Part shown: one piece after another, positions 55,285-64,000 of the stretch
How the letters are laid out: each line of letters starts with the position of its first letter
Numbering within the stretch: the first letter of the stretch is position 1
Source: Dysgonomonas sp. PF1-14
GTDB taxonomy: Bacteria > Bacteroidota > Bacteroidia > Bacteroidales > Dysgonomonadaceae
Length of the DNA: 64,000 bases
Direction of reading: 5' to 3'
Assembly: GCF_029892965.1 (NCBI RefSeq)
Contig: NZ_JARXWN010000013.1
Coordinates: 1 to 64,000, forward strand
The notes under the pieces: model-generated
The model's database searches: none
What the model saw: the letters and a program-made list of their open reading frames with translations, nothing else
Told to the model about the DNA's origin: nothing
Program-made: the position numbers and the translations under genes

Positions 55285-57834
55285 ATGAAACAGAGAAGAA
55301 TATATACTACACTCATCCTGCTTGCAGCATTATTGTTGTCTGTTACATTAGGTATTCAGGCTACAGTGAAATTACCCCGCCTGATCGGCGATGGTATGGT
55401 ATTGCAGCGCGATATCCCTTTGCAGCTTTGGGGGAGGGCATCACCTGGCGAGACGGTTACCATAAAATTTATGGATAAATCTTATCAGACAAAAGCCGAT
55501 AAGAACGGAGATTGGAAGGTTACATTACCTGCTCAGAATGCAGGTGGCCCTTACACGATACAAATAAATGACATACAGATAAATGATGTGTTGATTGGTG
55601 ATGTGTGGCTTTGTTCGGGACAATCGAATGCGGAACTTCCTATCCGTCGTGTACTTGACTTATACGCAGATGAAGTAAAGCAGATCAACAATACACAAAT
55701 CAGACAATTTCGGGTGCCGCTGCACTACAACTTCAATAAAGAGGAAACCGATGTACAAGGCGGAGAATGGAAATCGGCAACGCAAGCTAATATCCTCGAT
55801 TTTTCGGCAACCGCTTATTTTTTCGCTAAAGACCTTTACGACCGCTACGGTGTGCCTGTAGGCATTATAAATACAGGAGTAGGAGGTTCTCCGGCTGAGG
55901 CATGGGTAAGCAGGGAAGGACTAAAAGATTACCCTCATTATCTCGAAGCTGCCCGTATATGTGCCAATCAGACTTATATAGACAGTGTGCGCAATACCGA
56001 ATCGCAGCGTAATAATCAGTGGCATTCTATTCTGAATAAGGAAGATAAAGGTATCGGTAAATGGAATAAAGAAGCGGTTGATGTCTCTGATTGGGGACAG
56101 ATATCATTACCCGGATACTGGGCTGATAAAGGTGTCGGACAGGTAAACGGCTCATTGTGGTTCCGCAAAGATTTTGACGTTACGGCATCCATGACAGGTA
56201 AACAGGGTGTTTTGCGTCTGGGTTGTATAGTCGATGCCGATTCAGCCTTCATCAACGGTACATTCGTAGGAACAGTTTCTTATCAATACCCTCCGCGTAT
56301 TTATGATATCCCGGCAGGACTGTTGAAGGAAGGAAAGAATAATGTTACGATAAGAGTGATAAGCAATGGCGGAAGAGGCGGTTTTGTAGAAGAGAAGCCA
56401 TATAAGATAATTGTAGGTGAAGAGTCTGTAGATCTTACAGGCGACTGGTACTACAAGATAGGCGCAAAGATCTCTCCTGCAGGTTCACAAACATTCTTTC
56501 AGTATAAACCGATGGGATTGTACAACGGAATGATTGCTCCGCTGAAAAACTATGGTCTGAAAGGCTTCCTGTGGTATCAGGGTGAGGCTAATACAGGGAA
56601 AGCAAAGGAGTATGAAGCCCTTCTGACGAATCTGATCTACGATTGGAGAGCGAAATGGAACAATCTGCAAATGCCGTTTATCTATGCACAGTTGCCAAAC
56701 TTTATGAAAGCACGTAAAACTCCGTCCGAAAGCGGATGGGCAGAGTTGCGGGAAGCACAGCGGCAAACGCTTAAGACCTTATATACCGGCATGGCGGTAA
56801 CTATAGATGCCGGAGAATGGAACGATATTCATCCATTGAATAAGAAAACAGTGGGGCAGCGTCTTGCTCTCGAAGCTTGTCGCGTAGCATATAAGGATAA
56901 TGGAATAGTGAGTACAGGGCCCGTATATGAAAGCACACAAGTAGAAGGAAACAGTCTCATCCTTACTTTTTCGTCCGTTGGTTCAGGTCTGTATGCCAAT
57001 TCCGATCTGGGAGGCTTTGCCATAGCCGGAGCAGATAAAAAATATGTATGGGCATATGCGGTTGTCCTGAGCAAAAACAAGGTACGAGTGTGGAATAATA
57101 ACATTAAGAATCCTGTATATGTAAGGTATGCTTGGGCAGACAACCCTGAAGGATCAAACCTGCGCAATAAAGAAGGACTACCGGCATCACCCTTTCAGGC
57201 AGAGTTTTCGGATACCATTAAAGTCAACAGTATAGGCATACACGATGGGTATAACTATGAACTTTGGCACGACAGGGGAAATGTAAGCATGGTGTTGAAA
57301 AAAGACGGTGCTTTCGCGTGTAAATGGGGCAGTATCAACAATGCACTGTTCCGTACAGGTAAAAAATTCGACGTGACAAAAACGCATGAGCAAATAGGTG
57401 ACATTTCTCTTAGCTTCGACAGCGATTACAAACCGGTCGGCAATTCTTACTTATGCGTTTACGGTTGGTCGATAGATCCCCTTGTTGAGTTCTATGTAGT
57501 AGAAGCTTGGGGAACATGGCGTCCGCCGGGAGCTAAAAGTAAGGGAACTGTCAAAATTGATGGTGGTACGTACGATATATACGAAACTACACGTGTAGAG
57601 CAGCCTTCCATTCTGGGCAATACTACTTTCAAGCAATATTGGAGTGTTCGTACCGATAAGAAGACCAAAGGAACCATATCTGTGAGCAAGCATTTCGAAG
57701 CATGGGAAAAGATGGGCATGAAACTTGGCAAAATATACGAGGTTGCATTATGTGTCGAAGGCTATCAGAGTGAAGGGACAGCCGATATCTATAATTATGT
57801 GCTGACCGTAGGCGATACTGCCACGAAAAAATAA
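55285..57834 (+). CDS. Fusion: SASA-type acetylesterase and GH11 endoxylanase
   Basis: 849 residues. A signal peptide (~1-26) is followed by a short beta domain (~27-105), then a SASA/SGNH esterase with Ser114 in SGQSN and Asp514/His516 in NDIHP. The esterase is interrupted by a galactose-binding-like beta-sandwich (~262-380). A linking beta domain (~540-645) leads to a full GH11 xylanase (648-849, from 57226). The GH11 part contains the thumb WSVRTDKK, both catalytic Glu residues, Glu735 (DPLVEFY) and Glu825 (VEGYQ), and the GTWRPPG and ETTRVEQPS motifs. It likely deacetylates and cuts acetylxylan. Confidence 0.92.
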   Translation: MKQRRIYTTLILLAALLLSVTLGIQATVKLPRLIGDGMVLQRDIPLQLWGRASPGETVTIKFMDKSYQTKADKNGDWKVTLPAQNAGGPYTIQINDIQINDVLIGDVWLCSGQSNAELPIRRVLDLYADEVKQINNTQIRQFRVPLHYNFNKEETDVQGGEWKSATQANILDFSATAYFFAKDLYDRYGVPVGIINTGVGGSPAEAWVSREGLKDYPHYLEAARICANQTYIDSVRNTESQRNNQWHSILNKEDKGIGKWNKEAVDVSDWGQISLPGYWADKGVGQVNGSLWFRKDFDVTASMTGKQGVLRLGCIVDADSAFINGTFVGTVSYQYPPRIYDIPAGLLKEGKNNVTIRVISNGGRGGFVEEKPYKIIVGEESVDLTGDWYYKIGAKISPAGSQTFFQYKPMGLYNGMIAPLKNYGLKGFLWYQGEANTGKAKEYEALLTNLIYDWRAKWNNLQMPFIYAQLPNFMKARKTPSESGWAELREAQRQTLKTLYTGMAVTIDAGEWNDIHPLNKKTVGQRLALEACRVAYKDNGIVSTGPVYESTQVEGNSLILTFSSVGSGLYANSDLGGFAIAGADKKYVWAYAVVLSKNKVRVWNNNIKNPVYVRYAWADNPEGSNLRNKEGLPASPFQAEFSDTIKVNSIGIHDGYNYELWHDRGNVSMVLKKDGAFACKWGSINNALFRTGKKFDVTKTHEQIGDISLSFDSDYKPVGNSYLCVYGWSIDPLVEFYVVEAWGTWRPPGAKSKGTVKIDGGTYDIYETTRVEQPSILGNTTFKQYWSVRTDKKTKGTISVSKHFEAWEKMGMKLGKIYEVALCVEGYQSEGTADIYNYVLTVGDTATKK
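57226..57831 (+). other. GH11 xylanase domain of the fusion protein
   Basis: Residues 648-849 form a complete beta-jelly-roll GH11 domain of the ~200-residue bacterial type. GH11 is common in Firmicutes, fungi and Fibrobacter and uncommon in Bacteroidota, so acquisition by transfer is possible. This rests on recollection of the family distribution. Confidence 0.9.
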
Positions 57835-57900
57835 TGAGGTATTGTAGTTTCATAGTTTCAGGCAGAATAATAAGAATAGAATAATAAAAAATATCAGACA

Positions 57901-59316
57901 ATGGAATCAACACTAAACGTAAATACCGAATCGAAAGGCTTTTACAAACTATCGTGGTTGCAACGCATTGGATTCGGTTCGGGCGACTTGGCTCAGAACC
58001 TTATTTATCAAACCGTTGCACAATACCTTCTTATCTTTTACACAAATGTTTTTGGCCTTCCGGCAGCAACGGCGGCCATTATGTTTCTTATAGTTCGTTT
58101 AGTAGATGTTGTCTGGGATCCTTTGGTAGGGGCATTTGTAGATAAACACAATCCTAAACTCGGCAAATATCGTTCTTATCTCGTTTTGGGAGGTATCCCG
58201 CTGACAGGCTTTGCCATTCTTTGTTTCTGGAATGGTTTCTCGGGTTCATTGGTTTATGCCTATATCACCTATGTTGGTTTGTCGATGTGCTATACGCTGA
58301 TAAATGTACCTTACGGAGCATTGAATGCCTCACTTACACGCGATACGGACGAAATCACAAAGCTTACGTCTACCCGTATGTTCCTAGCCAATCTTGGTGG
58401 TCTGGCAGTAGCTTATGGCATTCCTATTATAGTAAAGTCACTTTCTCCCGATGGAAAGATAAATTCGCCGGAAGCAGGAAATGCCTGGTTCATTACTATG
58501 ACTATTTATGCCCTTTCAGGTTTGGCTCTGTTGATTTTCTGTTATACCCAGACTAAAGAACGAGTTGTGATGGACGAGAAAGATACATCAGCAGTGAAGG
58601 TTTCTGACCTGTGGATGGAGTTTAAGCACAACCGTCCTTTACGTATTCTGGCATTCTTCTTTATCACAGCCTTTGCTATGATGGCAATCGGCAACTCGGC
58701 TGGGTCTTACTATATGATCTATAACGTACAGGCGCCCGACTGGCTGCCATACTTTGCAGCACTCGGATCTATTCCTGCATTTATCTTTATGCCGATGGTA
58801 CCCGCTATAAAAAAGGCCATAGGCAAAAAGCAGATGTTTTATGTGTTTCTTACCATCGCCATTCTGGGTATGGCTATGCTCTATGTGATTTCTGTAGTTC
58901 CCGCCCTTAAAACACAGGTGTGGTTAGTCCTTGTGGCACAGTTTGTAAAATCGACAGGTGTGATCGTAGCAACAGGATATATGTGGGCGTTAGTTCCCGA
59001 AGTAATCTCTTATGGAGAGCACACTACCGGAAAAAGAATCTCAGGAATAGTAAATGCCCTGACCGGAATATTCTTCAAGGCCGGAATGGCTTTGGGTGGA
59101 GTAGTACCCGGTTTTGTACTTGCCTTTGTCGATTTCGACGAAAAGAATGCTGTTACACAATCGGCTTTTGCACAACAGGGTATCTTATGGCTTGTAGCTG
59201 TAATTCCGGCAATACTGCTCCTGTTGGCTATGTTCATTATCTCGAAGTATGAGCTCGAAGATGATGTGATCGACAAGATAAACAGAGAGATAGAAGAAAG
59301 GCATTTGAATAAGTAA
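57901..59316 (+). CDS. GPH-family (glycoside-pentoside-hexuronide) symporter
   Basis: 471 residues, 12 predicted membrane helices. The MelB/XynB-type motifs GFGSGDLAQN, the cation-site VDVVWDPLVGAFVD (~67-80), GKYRSY and NVPYGALNASLTRD are present. GPH carriers take up xylosides, xylobiose or hexuronides with sodium or protons. It should carry short xylo-oligosaccharides or glucurono-xylosides made by the periplasmic enzymes into the cytoplasm, where GH43-2 could split them. It follows the fusion gene by 66 nt. Confidence 0.88.
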   Translation: MESTLNVNTESKGFYKLSWLQRIGFGSGDLAQNLIYQTVAQYLLIFYTNVFGLPAATAAIMFLIVRLVDVVWDPLVGAFVDKHNPKLGKYRSYLVLGGIPLTGFAILCFWNGFSGSLVYAYITYVGLSMCYTLINVPYGALNASLTRDTDEITKLTSTRMFLANLGGLAVAYGIPIIVKSLSPDGKINSPEAGNAWFITMTIYALSGLALLIFCYTQTKERVVMDEKDTSAVKVSDLWMEFKHNRPLRILAFFFITAFAMMAIGNSAGSYYMIYNVQAPDWLPYFAALGSIPAFIFMPMVPAIKKAIGKKQMFYVFLTIAILGMAMLYVISVVPALKTQVWLVLVAQFVKSTGVIVATGYMWALVPEVISYGEHTTGKRISGIVNALTGIFFKAGMALGGVVPGFVLAFVDFDEKNAVTQSAFAQQGILWLVAVIPAILLLLAMFIISKYELEDDVIDKINREIEERHLNK

Positions 59317-59342
59317 TAACAAATCAATAAATATATCAGATT

Positions 59343-60482
59343 ATGAAAAGATTTATTATCCCTGTTCTGTGTATGGCTCTTATCGGTTGTAGCCAGACAA
59401 CGAAAACAGGTGAGGCAAAAGAACCCACGTTAAAAGAAGCTTTCAAAGACAAGTTTCTGATTGGTACAGCTTTGAACGTCGATCAGATACAAGGAAAAGA
59501 TACGGCGGCTGTCAATGTCGTAAAAGCTCAGTTTAGTACCATAGTTGCCGAGAATTGTATGAAAAGTATGTTTCTGCAACCAAAAGAAGGAGAATTCTTT
59601 TTCGATGATGCCGATAAGTTTATGGAACTCGGCGAAAAAAACAATATGGTTATTACAGGACACTGTCTGATATGGCATTCACAGGCTCCCGGATGGTTGT
59701 TCACAGACGATAAAGGGAAAAATGTATCGCCGGAAATACTTAAAGAACGCATGAAAACCCATATAACGACAGTTGTATCCCGTTATAAAGGTCGCATAAA
59801 AGGCTGGGATGTGGTTAATGAAGCAATAATGGAAGACGGCTCGTACCGCAAAAGCAAGTTTTATGAAATACTGGGAGAAGAGTTTATACCTCTGGCTTTC
59901 CAGTATGCACATGAGGCCGATCCTGATGCTGAATTGTATTACAACGACTATAACGAATGGCATGTAGGTAAGCAGAACGCTATAGTCAATCTGGTAAAAT
60001 CACTAAAGGAGAAAGGCTTGCGGATAGATGGTATAGGCATGCAGGGGCATATCGGGATGGATTTTCCGACATTAGAGGAATACAAGGCAGCTATAGAAAC
60101 TTATACCGGTACAGGTTTGAAAGTAATGATCACAGAGTTCGATATGAGTGCATTGCCTTCCCCGCGCAAGAATGTAGGGGCTAATATTGCCGATACGGAA
60201 AGTTACAATCAGGAGATGAATCCTTACACAACAGGCTTGCCTGACTCTGTAGCAACGGCGTGGGATAAGCGCATGGCAGAATTTTTCGCCCTTTTCCTGG
60301 AGAATAAAGATAAGGTTGCCCGCGTCACTATGTGGGGTGTAGCCGATGGTAACTCGTGGAAAAATGATTTCCCGATGGCAGGGCGTACCGATTATCCATT
60401 GCTTTTCGATCGTGAATATAAAGCAAAACCGATTGTACAGGAGTTGATCCAGATGGCTGAAACAGATAGCAATAAAAAATAA
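59343..60482 (+). CDS. GH10 xylanase 2, lipoprotein
   Basis: 379 residues. The lipoprotein signal ends ALIGC (Cys16). One uninterrupted GH10 barrel follows (~32-370) with acid/base Glu160 (DVVNEAI), nucleophile Glu265 (ITEFD), [23 protein letters not shown] and [10 protein letters not shown]. Without CBMs and with a short linker, it probably works on xylo-oligosaccharides in the periplasm, in contrast to the surface-type GH10 of unit 1. It follows the symporter by 26 nt. Confidence 0.95.
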   Translation: MKRFIIPVLCMALIGCSQTTKTGEAKEPTLKEAFKDKFLIGTALNVDQIQGKDTAAVNVVKAQFSTIVAENCMKSMFLQPKEGEFFFDDADKFMELGEKNNMVITGHCLIWHSQAPGWLFTDDKGKNVSPEILKERMKTHITTVVSRYKGRIKGWDVVNEAIMEDGSYRKSKFYEILGEEFIPLAFQYAHEADPDAELYYNDYNEWHVGKQNAIVNLVKSLKEKGLRIDGIGMQGHIGMDFPTLEEYKAAIETYTGTGLKVMITEFDMSALPSPRKNVGANIADTESYNQEMNPYTTGLPDSVATAWDKRMAEFFALFLENKDKVARVTMWGVADGNSWKNDFPMAGRTDYPLLFDREYKAKPIVQELIQMAETDSNKK

Positions 60483-60489
60483 TAAACGC

Positions 60490-60522
60490 GTAACTTGTAA
60501 CTGCCCGTAGGGCGAAGTAACT
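60490..60522 (+). repeat. 33-nt hairpin repeat, copy 2, inside the xylan unit
   Basis: GTAACTTGTAACTGCCC-GTA-GGGCGAAGTAACT type, 31 of 33 bases identical to 5705-5737 and differing only in the loop. It lies in the 54-nt gap before the GH43-2 gene. Confidence 0.7.
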
Positions 60523-60536
60523 AAAAAAACACAACA

Positions 60537-61511
60537 ATGAAAAAAGCAAAATATCTATTTCCGAAAGACTATATGGCTGATCCTTCGGTACACGTATTCG
60601 AGGGTAAAATATACATTTATCCGTCACACGACTGGGAAAGCGAGGTGCCTGAAAATGATAACGGAGACCACTTCAATATGAAAGACTATCACGTTTTCTC
60701 TCTTGATGATGTAGAAAACGGAGAGGTCACAGATCATGGTGTCGTGTTAGCTGTTGAAGACATACCTTGGGCTGGCCGTCAGCTATGGGATTGCGATGTG
60801 GCTTTCCGCAACGGCAAATATTATATGTACTTTCCGTTGAAAGACAGGAACGATATTTTCCGACTGGGTGTAGCTATCAGCGACAAACCTTATGGACCTT
60901 TTATTCCTCAGGAGAATCCGATAAAGGGAAGTTACAGTATAGACCCTGCTGTGCTGGATGATGGAGACGGAAACTTTTATATGTACTTCGGCGGACTTTG
61001 GGGCGGACAACTTCAACGCTATCGTAACAACAAAGCCCTGGAATGTGCCCATTTGCCCGAAGGTGATGAACTTGCTCTTTGTGGTAAGATCGTACGCCTG
61101 AGTGACGATATGCTGGATTTTGCAGAAGAACCCAAAGATGTGGTTATTCTGGATGAAAACGGGAAACCGCTTCTGGGAAGTGATACCGAAAGACGTTTCT
61201 TTGAGGCTTCATGGGTACATAAGTACAAAGGAAAATACTATTATTCATATTCTACGGGAGATACCCATCGCATCTGTTATGCTATCGGAGACAACCCTTA
61301 CGGGCCATTTACATACAAGGGGGTAATCCTTACGCCGGTAATAGGATGGACGACTCATCACAGTATTGTGGAATATAAAGGTAAATGGTACTTGTTTCAC
61401 CACGATTCCGCTCCTTCGGCTGGGCGCACATGGTTACGCAGTATGAAGGTTATAGAACTTGAATATAATGAGGACGGAACAATAAAGACAATAGAAGGAC
61501 TAGCAGAATAA
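60537..61511 (+). CDS. Cytoplasmic GH43 beta-xylosidase/arabinofuranosidase
   Basis: 324 residues without a signal peptide, so intracellular. It is a five-bladed propeller with Asp15 (MADPSVHV, base), Asp136 (SIDPAV) and Glu223 (FFEASWVHKY, acid), and motifs GVAISDKPYGPF and TTHHSIVEYKGKWYLF. Short GH43 enzymes of this form cleave xylobiose or arabinoxylo-oligosaccharides. With the GPH carrier upstream, it is the likely last step giving free pentoses. It lies 54 nt after GH10-2. Confidence 0.88.
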   Translation: MKKAKYLFPKDYMADPSVHVFEGKIYIYPSHDWESEVPENDNGDHFNMKDYHVFSLDDVENGEVTDHGVVLAVEDIPWAGRQLWDCDVAFRNGKYYMYFPLKDRNDIFRLGVAISDKPYGPFIPQENPIKGSYSIDPAVLDDGDGNFYMYFGGLWGGQLQRYRNNKALECAHLPEGDELALCGKIVRLSDDMLDFAEEPKDVVILDENGKPLLGSDTERRFFEASWVHKYKGKYYYSYSTGDTHRICYAIGDNPYGPFTYKGVILTPVIGWTTHHSIVEYKGKWYLFHHDSAPSAGRTWLRSMKVIELEYNEDGTIKTIEGLAE

Positions 61512-61517
61512 AAACTT

Positions 61518-62501
61518 ATGACTCCATTCAGAATAGCGATAATAGGAACGGGCTGGATTGCCGAGAAAATGGCAATAACAGTCGCCGGAATGCAGGATGT
61601 AGAAATCTATGCAGTTGTTTCACGCACGATGGAGAGGGCACAAAGCTTTGCCGGACAATGGAATATAAAGCAGAGCTTTGATTCGATCGGCAAAATGCTC
61701 GATGATGAGAATGTCGATTTGGTTTATATTGCAACTCCGCATTCAAATCACTATGAGGAAGCACGTATCTGTTTGTTGAAAGAAAAGCCTGTCCTGTGCG
61801 AAAAAGCATTTACTGCAACAGCGTGGCAGACCGAAGAGTTATTGCAAATAGCGAAGGAGCGGAATGTTTTTATAACCGAAGCTATCTGGACGCGATATAT
61901 GCCACTGTCGAAAACCATAAATGAAATTATTGAGAGCGGAGTGATTGGTAAACCTGTATATCTGTCAGCGAATCTCGGCTATCCGAATTACAGGATGGAG
62001 CGAATGACAAATCCCGATCTGGCCGGAGGAGCATTACTCGATCTTGGGGTTTATCCGATCAACTTTGCATCTATGATTTTAGGTGCTGATATTGAACATA
62101 TAACCTCGACCTGTACACTGATGAACACCGGAGTAGATGGTCAGAACAGTATTACGATAACTTATGCAGGAGGTGGAATGGCTGTTCTGAGCAGTACACT
62201 TTATGCGAAGACCGACAGGCAGGGGCTTGTTGCCGGCGAAAATGGATATATCATTGTCGAAAATATAAATAATCCTCAGAAGGTGATGGTTGTAGGATCG
62301 GATTATCAAATCCTTTCGCAATACGATTGCCCTCCTCAGATAACCGGATACGAATATCAGGTCTATGCTTCGATAGAGGCAATCCGTAACGGGTGGATAG
62401 AATCTCCCTTTATGCCGCATACAGAAACATTGCGAATAATGAAGCTGATGGACGGATTAAGAAAATCGTGGGGGGTGAAATATCCATCCGACAGAGATTA
62501 G
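61518..62501 (+). CDS. Gfo/Idh/MocA family oxidoreductase
   Basis: 327 residues. It has a Rossmann GTGWIAEKMA (~10-19), the EKP-like CEKAFTATA (~94-102, Lys96 the presumed catalytic base), and the GGALLDLGVYPINFA motif of the C-terminal dihydrodiol/sugar-dehydrogenase domain. The family oxidises or reduces sugars with NAD(P). In this unit D-xylose or a uronic acid could be the substrate, but this is inference from the neighbours. It starts 7 nt after GH43-2, so it is cotranscribed. Confidence 0.82.
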   Translation: MTPFRIAIIGTGWIAEKMAITVAGMQDVEIYAVVSRTMERAQSFAGQWNIKQSFDSIGKMLDDENVDLVYIATPHSNHYEEARICLLKEKPVLCEKAFTATAWQTEELLQIAKERNVFITEAIWTRYMPLSKTINEIIESGVIGKPVYLSANLGYPNYRMERMTNPDLAGGALLDLGVYPINFASMILGADIEHITSTCTLMNTGVDGQNSITITYAGGGMAVLSSTLYAKTDRQGLVAGENGYIIVENINNPQKVMVVGSDYQILSQYDCPPQITGYEYQVYASIEAIRNGWIESPFMPHTETLRIMKLMDGLRKSWGVKYPSDRD

Positions 62502-62545
62502 TTAACTTATTCTATTATCTTTAGTATCTGATAAATATAAATAAT

Positions 62546-64000
62546 ATGAAGAAAAATATAATCTTATTTTTAATTGCTTTAGTATATCTATTGCCTTTGC
62601 ACGCTGAGGACGGAAGCCGTCTCTGGTTACCCCGAACGGAAAATAAAGTAGAGGTTAAAGTAACGGCGAATAAGAAAAGTGCGGTTCTTAATACTGCACT
62701 CGAGGAGTTGAAAAACTACTGGCAAGGCGGAGCCGTTACATTGAATATACAAAACGCAGCAGAGCTTCGTCAACTTGGTAATGACGGGTTTACAATCAAA
62801 GGTAATAAGGATAATCAGATAACGATTAGCTCATTATCCGAAAGGGGAATACTTTACGGAGCTTATCATCTGTTGCGATTGCAGGAAACAAAAGCTATAA
62901 ACGGGGAAATCTCTGTCAGTGAATCTCCAAAATATGATGTGCGTATCCTCAACCATTGGGATAATCTGGATGGCACTATCGAGCGCGGTTATGCCGGCTA
63001 TTCGTTGTGGAAATGGGACGAACTGCCAAATACATTATCTCCCCGTTACAAGGAGTATGCAAGGGCAAACGCTTCGATTGGAATCAATGCTACAGTATTG
63101 AATAATGTAAATGCTTCTCCACAGATATTGACAAGCGAATATCTGGAGAAAGTAAAAGCACTTGCAGATGTATTTCGTCCTTATGGTATAAAGGTATATT
63201 TATCAGTCAATTTTTCATCGCCAAAAGTGTTGGGCGGTCTGGAAAATTCCGATCCGATGAATACCGAAGTGCAGAAGTGGTGGAAAGATAAGGCAAAAGA
63301 GGTTTATACGCTGATCCCCGATTTCGGCGGTTTTTTGGTGAAAGCCAATTCGGAAGGGCAGCCCGGTCCGCAGGATTACGGACGCACACATGCCGATGGT
63401 GCAAATATGCTTGCCGATGTGCTGAAACCATATAATGGTATTGTCATGTGGCGTGCGTTTGTATATAACCCAAGTAAAGAAGATAGGGCAAAGCAGGCAT
63501 ATATGGAGTTTGTTCCGTTAGACGGACAATTTCGTGATAATGTAATAATACAGATAAAGAACGGACCTATCGACTTTCAGCCACGCGAACCATTCAATCC
63601 GTTATTCGGTGCTTTGAAGCAAACACCCGAAATGGTCGAATTTCAGATAACACAGGAATATCTCGGTTTTTCTAATCATTTAGCATACTTAGCTCCTTTA
63701 TTTAAAGAAACACTGGATAGTGATACATACTCGGACGGCAAAGGCTCTACTGTTGCTAAAATAACAGACGGAACTTTGCGAAAACAGAAGTTTACTGCAA
63801 TTTCGGCAGTAGCTAATATCGGAGAAGATACCAACTGGTGCGGACATCACTTTGCACAAGCTAACTGGTATGCTTTCGGCCGTTTGGCATGGAATCACGA
63901 ATTGTCATCTGAGCAAATTGCAGACGAATGGCTTAAGATGACCTTTACAGATAGTGAAGAATTTGTTTTTCCGGTAAAGTATATGATGCTAAGTTCGAGA
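62546..64000 (+). CDS. GH67 alpha-glucuronidase (5' part, runs off the window)
   Basis: 485 codons present, open to the last base. A signal peptide (~1-20) precedes an N-terminal alpha/beta domain (~21-130) and a TIM barrel. The catalytic residues are Glu270 (KANSEGQPGP), Asp343 (GPIDFQ) and Glu371 (TQEY). Their spacing of 73 and 28 matches the known GH67 triad (Glu292, Asp365, Glu393 in the Cellvibrio enzyme, from memory). GH67 removes 4-O-methyl-glucuronic acid from the non-reducing end of aldouronic acids. It is the last visible gene of unit 2, 44 nt after the oxidoreductase. Confidence 0.94.
   Translation, partial: MKKNIILFLIALVYLLPLHAEDGSRLWLPRTENKVEVKVTANKKSAVLNTALEELKNYWQGGAVTLNIQNAAELRQLGNDGFTIKGNKDNQITISSLSERGILYGAYHLLRLQETKAINGEISVSESPKYDVRILNHWDNLDGTIERGYAGYSLWKWDELPNTLSPRYKEYARANASIGINATVLNNVNASPQILTSEYLEKVKALADVFRPYGIKVYLSVNFSSPKVLGGLENSDPMNTEVQKWWKDKAKEVYTLIPDFGGFLVKANSEGQPGPQDYGRTHADGANMLADVLKPYNGIVMWRAFVYNPSKEDRAKQAYMEFVPLDGQFRDNVIIQIKNGPIDFQPREPFNPLFGALKQTPEMVEFQITQEYLGFSNHLAYLAPLFKETLDSDTYSDGKGSTVAKITDGTLRKQKFTAISAVANIGEDTNWCGHHFAQANWYAFGRLAWNHELSSEQIADEWLKMTFTDSEEFVFPVKYMMLSSR

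Overview
The window is a 64 kb piece of a Bacteroidota chromosome, most likely order Bacteroidales. The family Dysgonomonadaceae is possible but cannot be proved from sequence alone. The evidence is two SusC/SusD pairs, a hybrid two-component regulator (HTCS), the lpxC-fabZ fusion gene, promoters of the TAnnTTTG type and the absence of strong Shine-Dalgarno sequences. No tRNA, CRISPR array, insertion sequence or prophage was seen.

Left part (1-30.7 kb) is mostly housekeeping. It opens with the 3' end of a 5S rRNA gene. Next come an FtsX-type permease, ruvB, a PAP2 phosphatase, a short-chain dehydrogenase and a zinc-ribbon membrane protein. A minus-strand envelope cluster follows (GT39-like membrane glycosyltransferase, YitT, SGNH-like protein, MBOAT O-acyltransferase), then leuS, a glutamate-synthase-like oxidoreductase, typA, the lipid A operon lpxD-lpxC/fabZ-lpxA, purD, tcdA and an OPT transporter. 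The striking item is leuS. Its reading frame is interrupted, without being broken, by a 444-bp segment with terminal inverted repeats that encodes a DUF559-type PD-(D/E)XK nuclease domain at the start of the CP1 editing domain.

Right part (30.8-64 kb) is a large glucuronoxylan/arabinoxylan utilisation locus. An HTCS sensor-regulator sits between a secreted GH43 (minus strand) and two plus-strand units. Unit 1 is susC-susD-surface glycan-binding protein-modular GH10. Unit 2 is susC-susD-GH35-GH115-esterase/GH11 fusion-GPH symporter-GH10-GH43-Gfo/Idh/MocA-GH67, and it runs off the window. Surface GH10 and GH11 xylanases cut the chain, the esterase domain and GH115 strip acetyl and glucuronic acid groups, SusC/D import oligosaccharides, and GH10, GH67 and GH43 with the symporter finish them.

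The three xylan units share an apparent operator. TGTWACA-like boxes are repeated every 20-21 bp, with the promoter-proximal pair at exactly the same distance (59 bp) from a TAnnTTTG box in all three promoters. This looks like the binding site of the locus regulator and defines the regulon within the window.

The intergenic regions also carry several small dispersed repeat families. These include a 57-bp element found in both the ruvB/PAP2 and purD/tcdA divergent gaps, and a 33-nt hairpin repeat found once in the left part and once inside the xylan locus.
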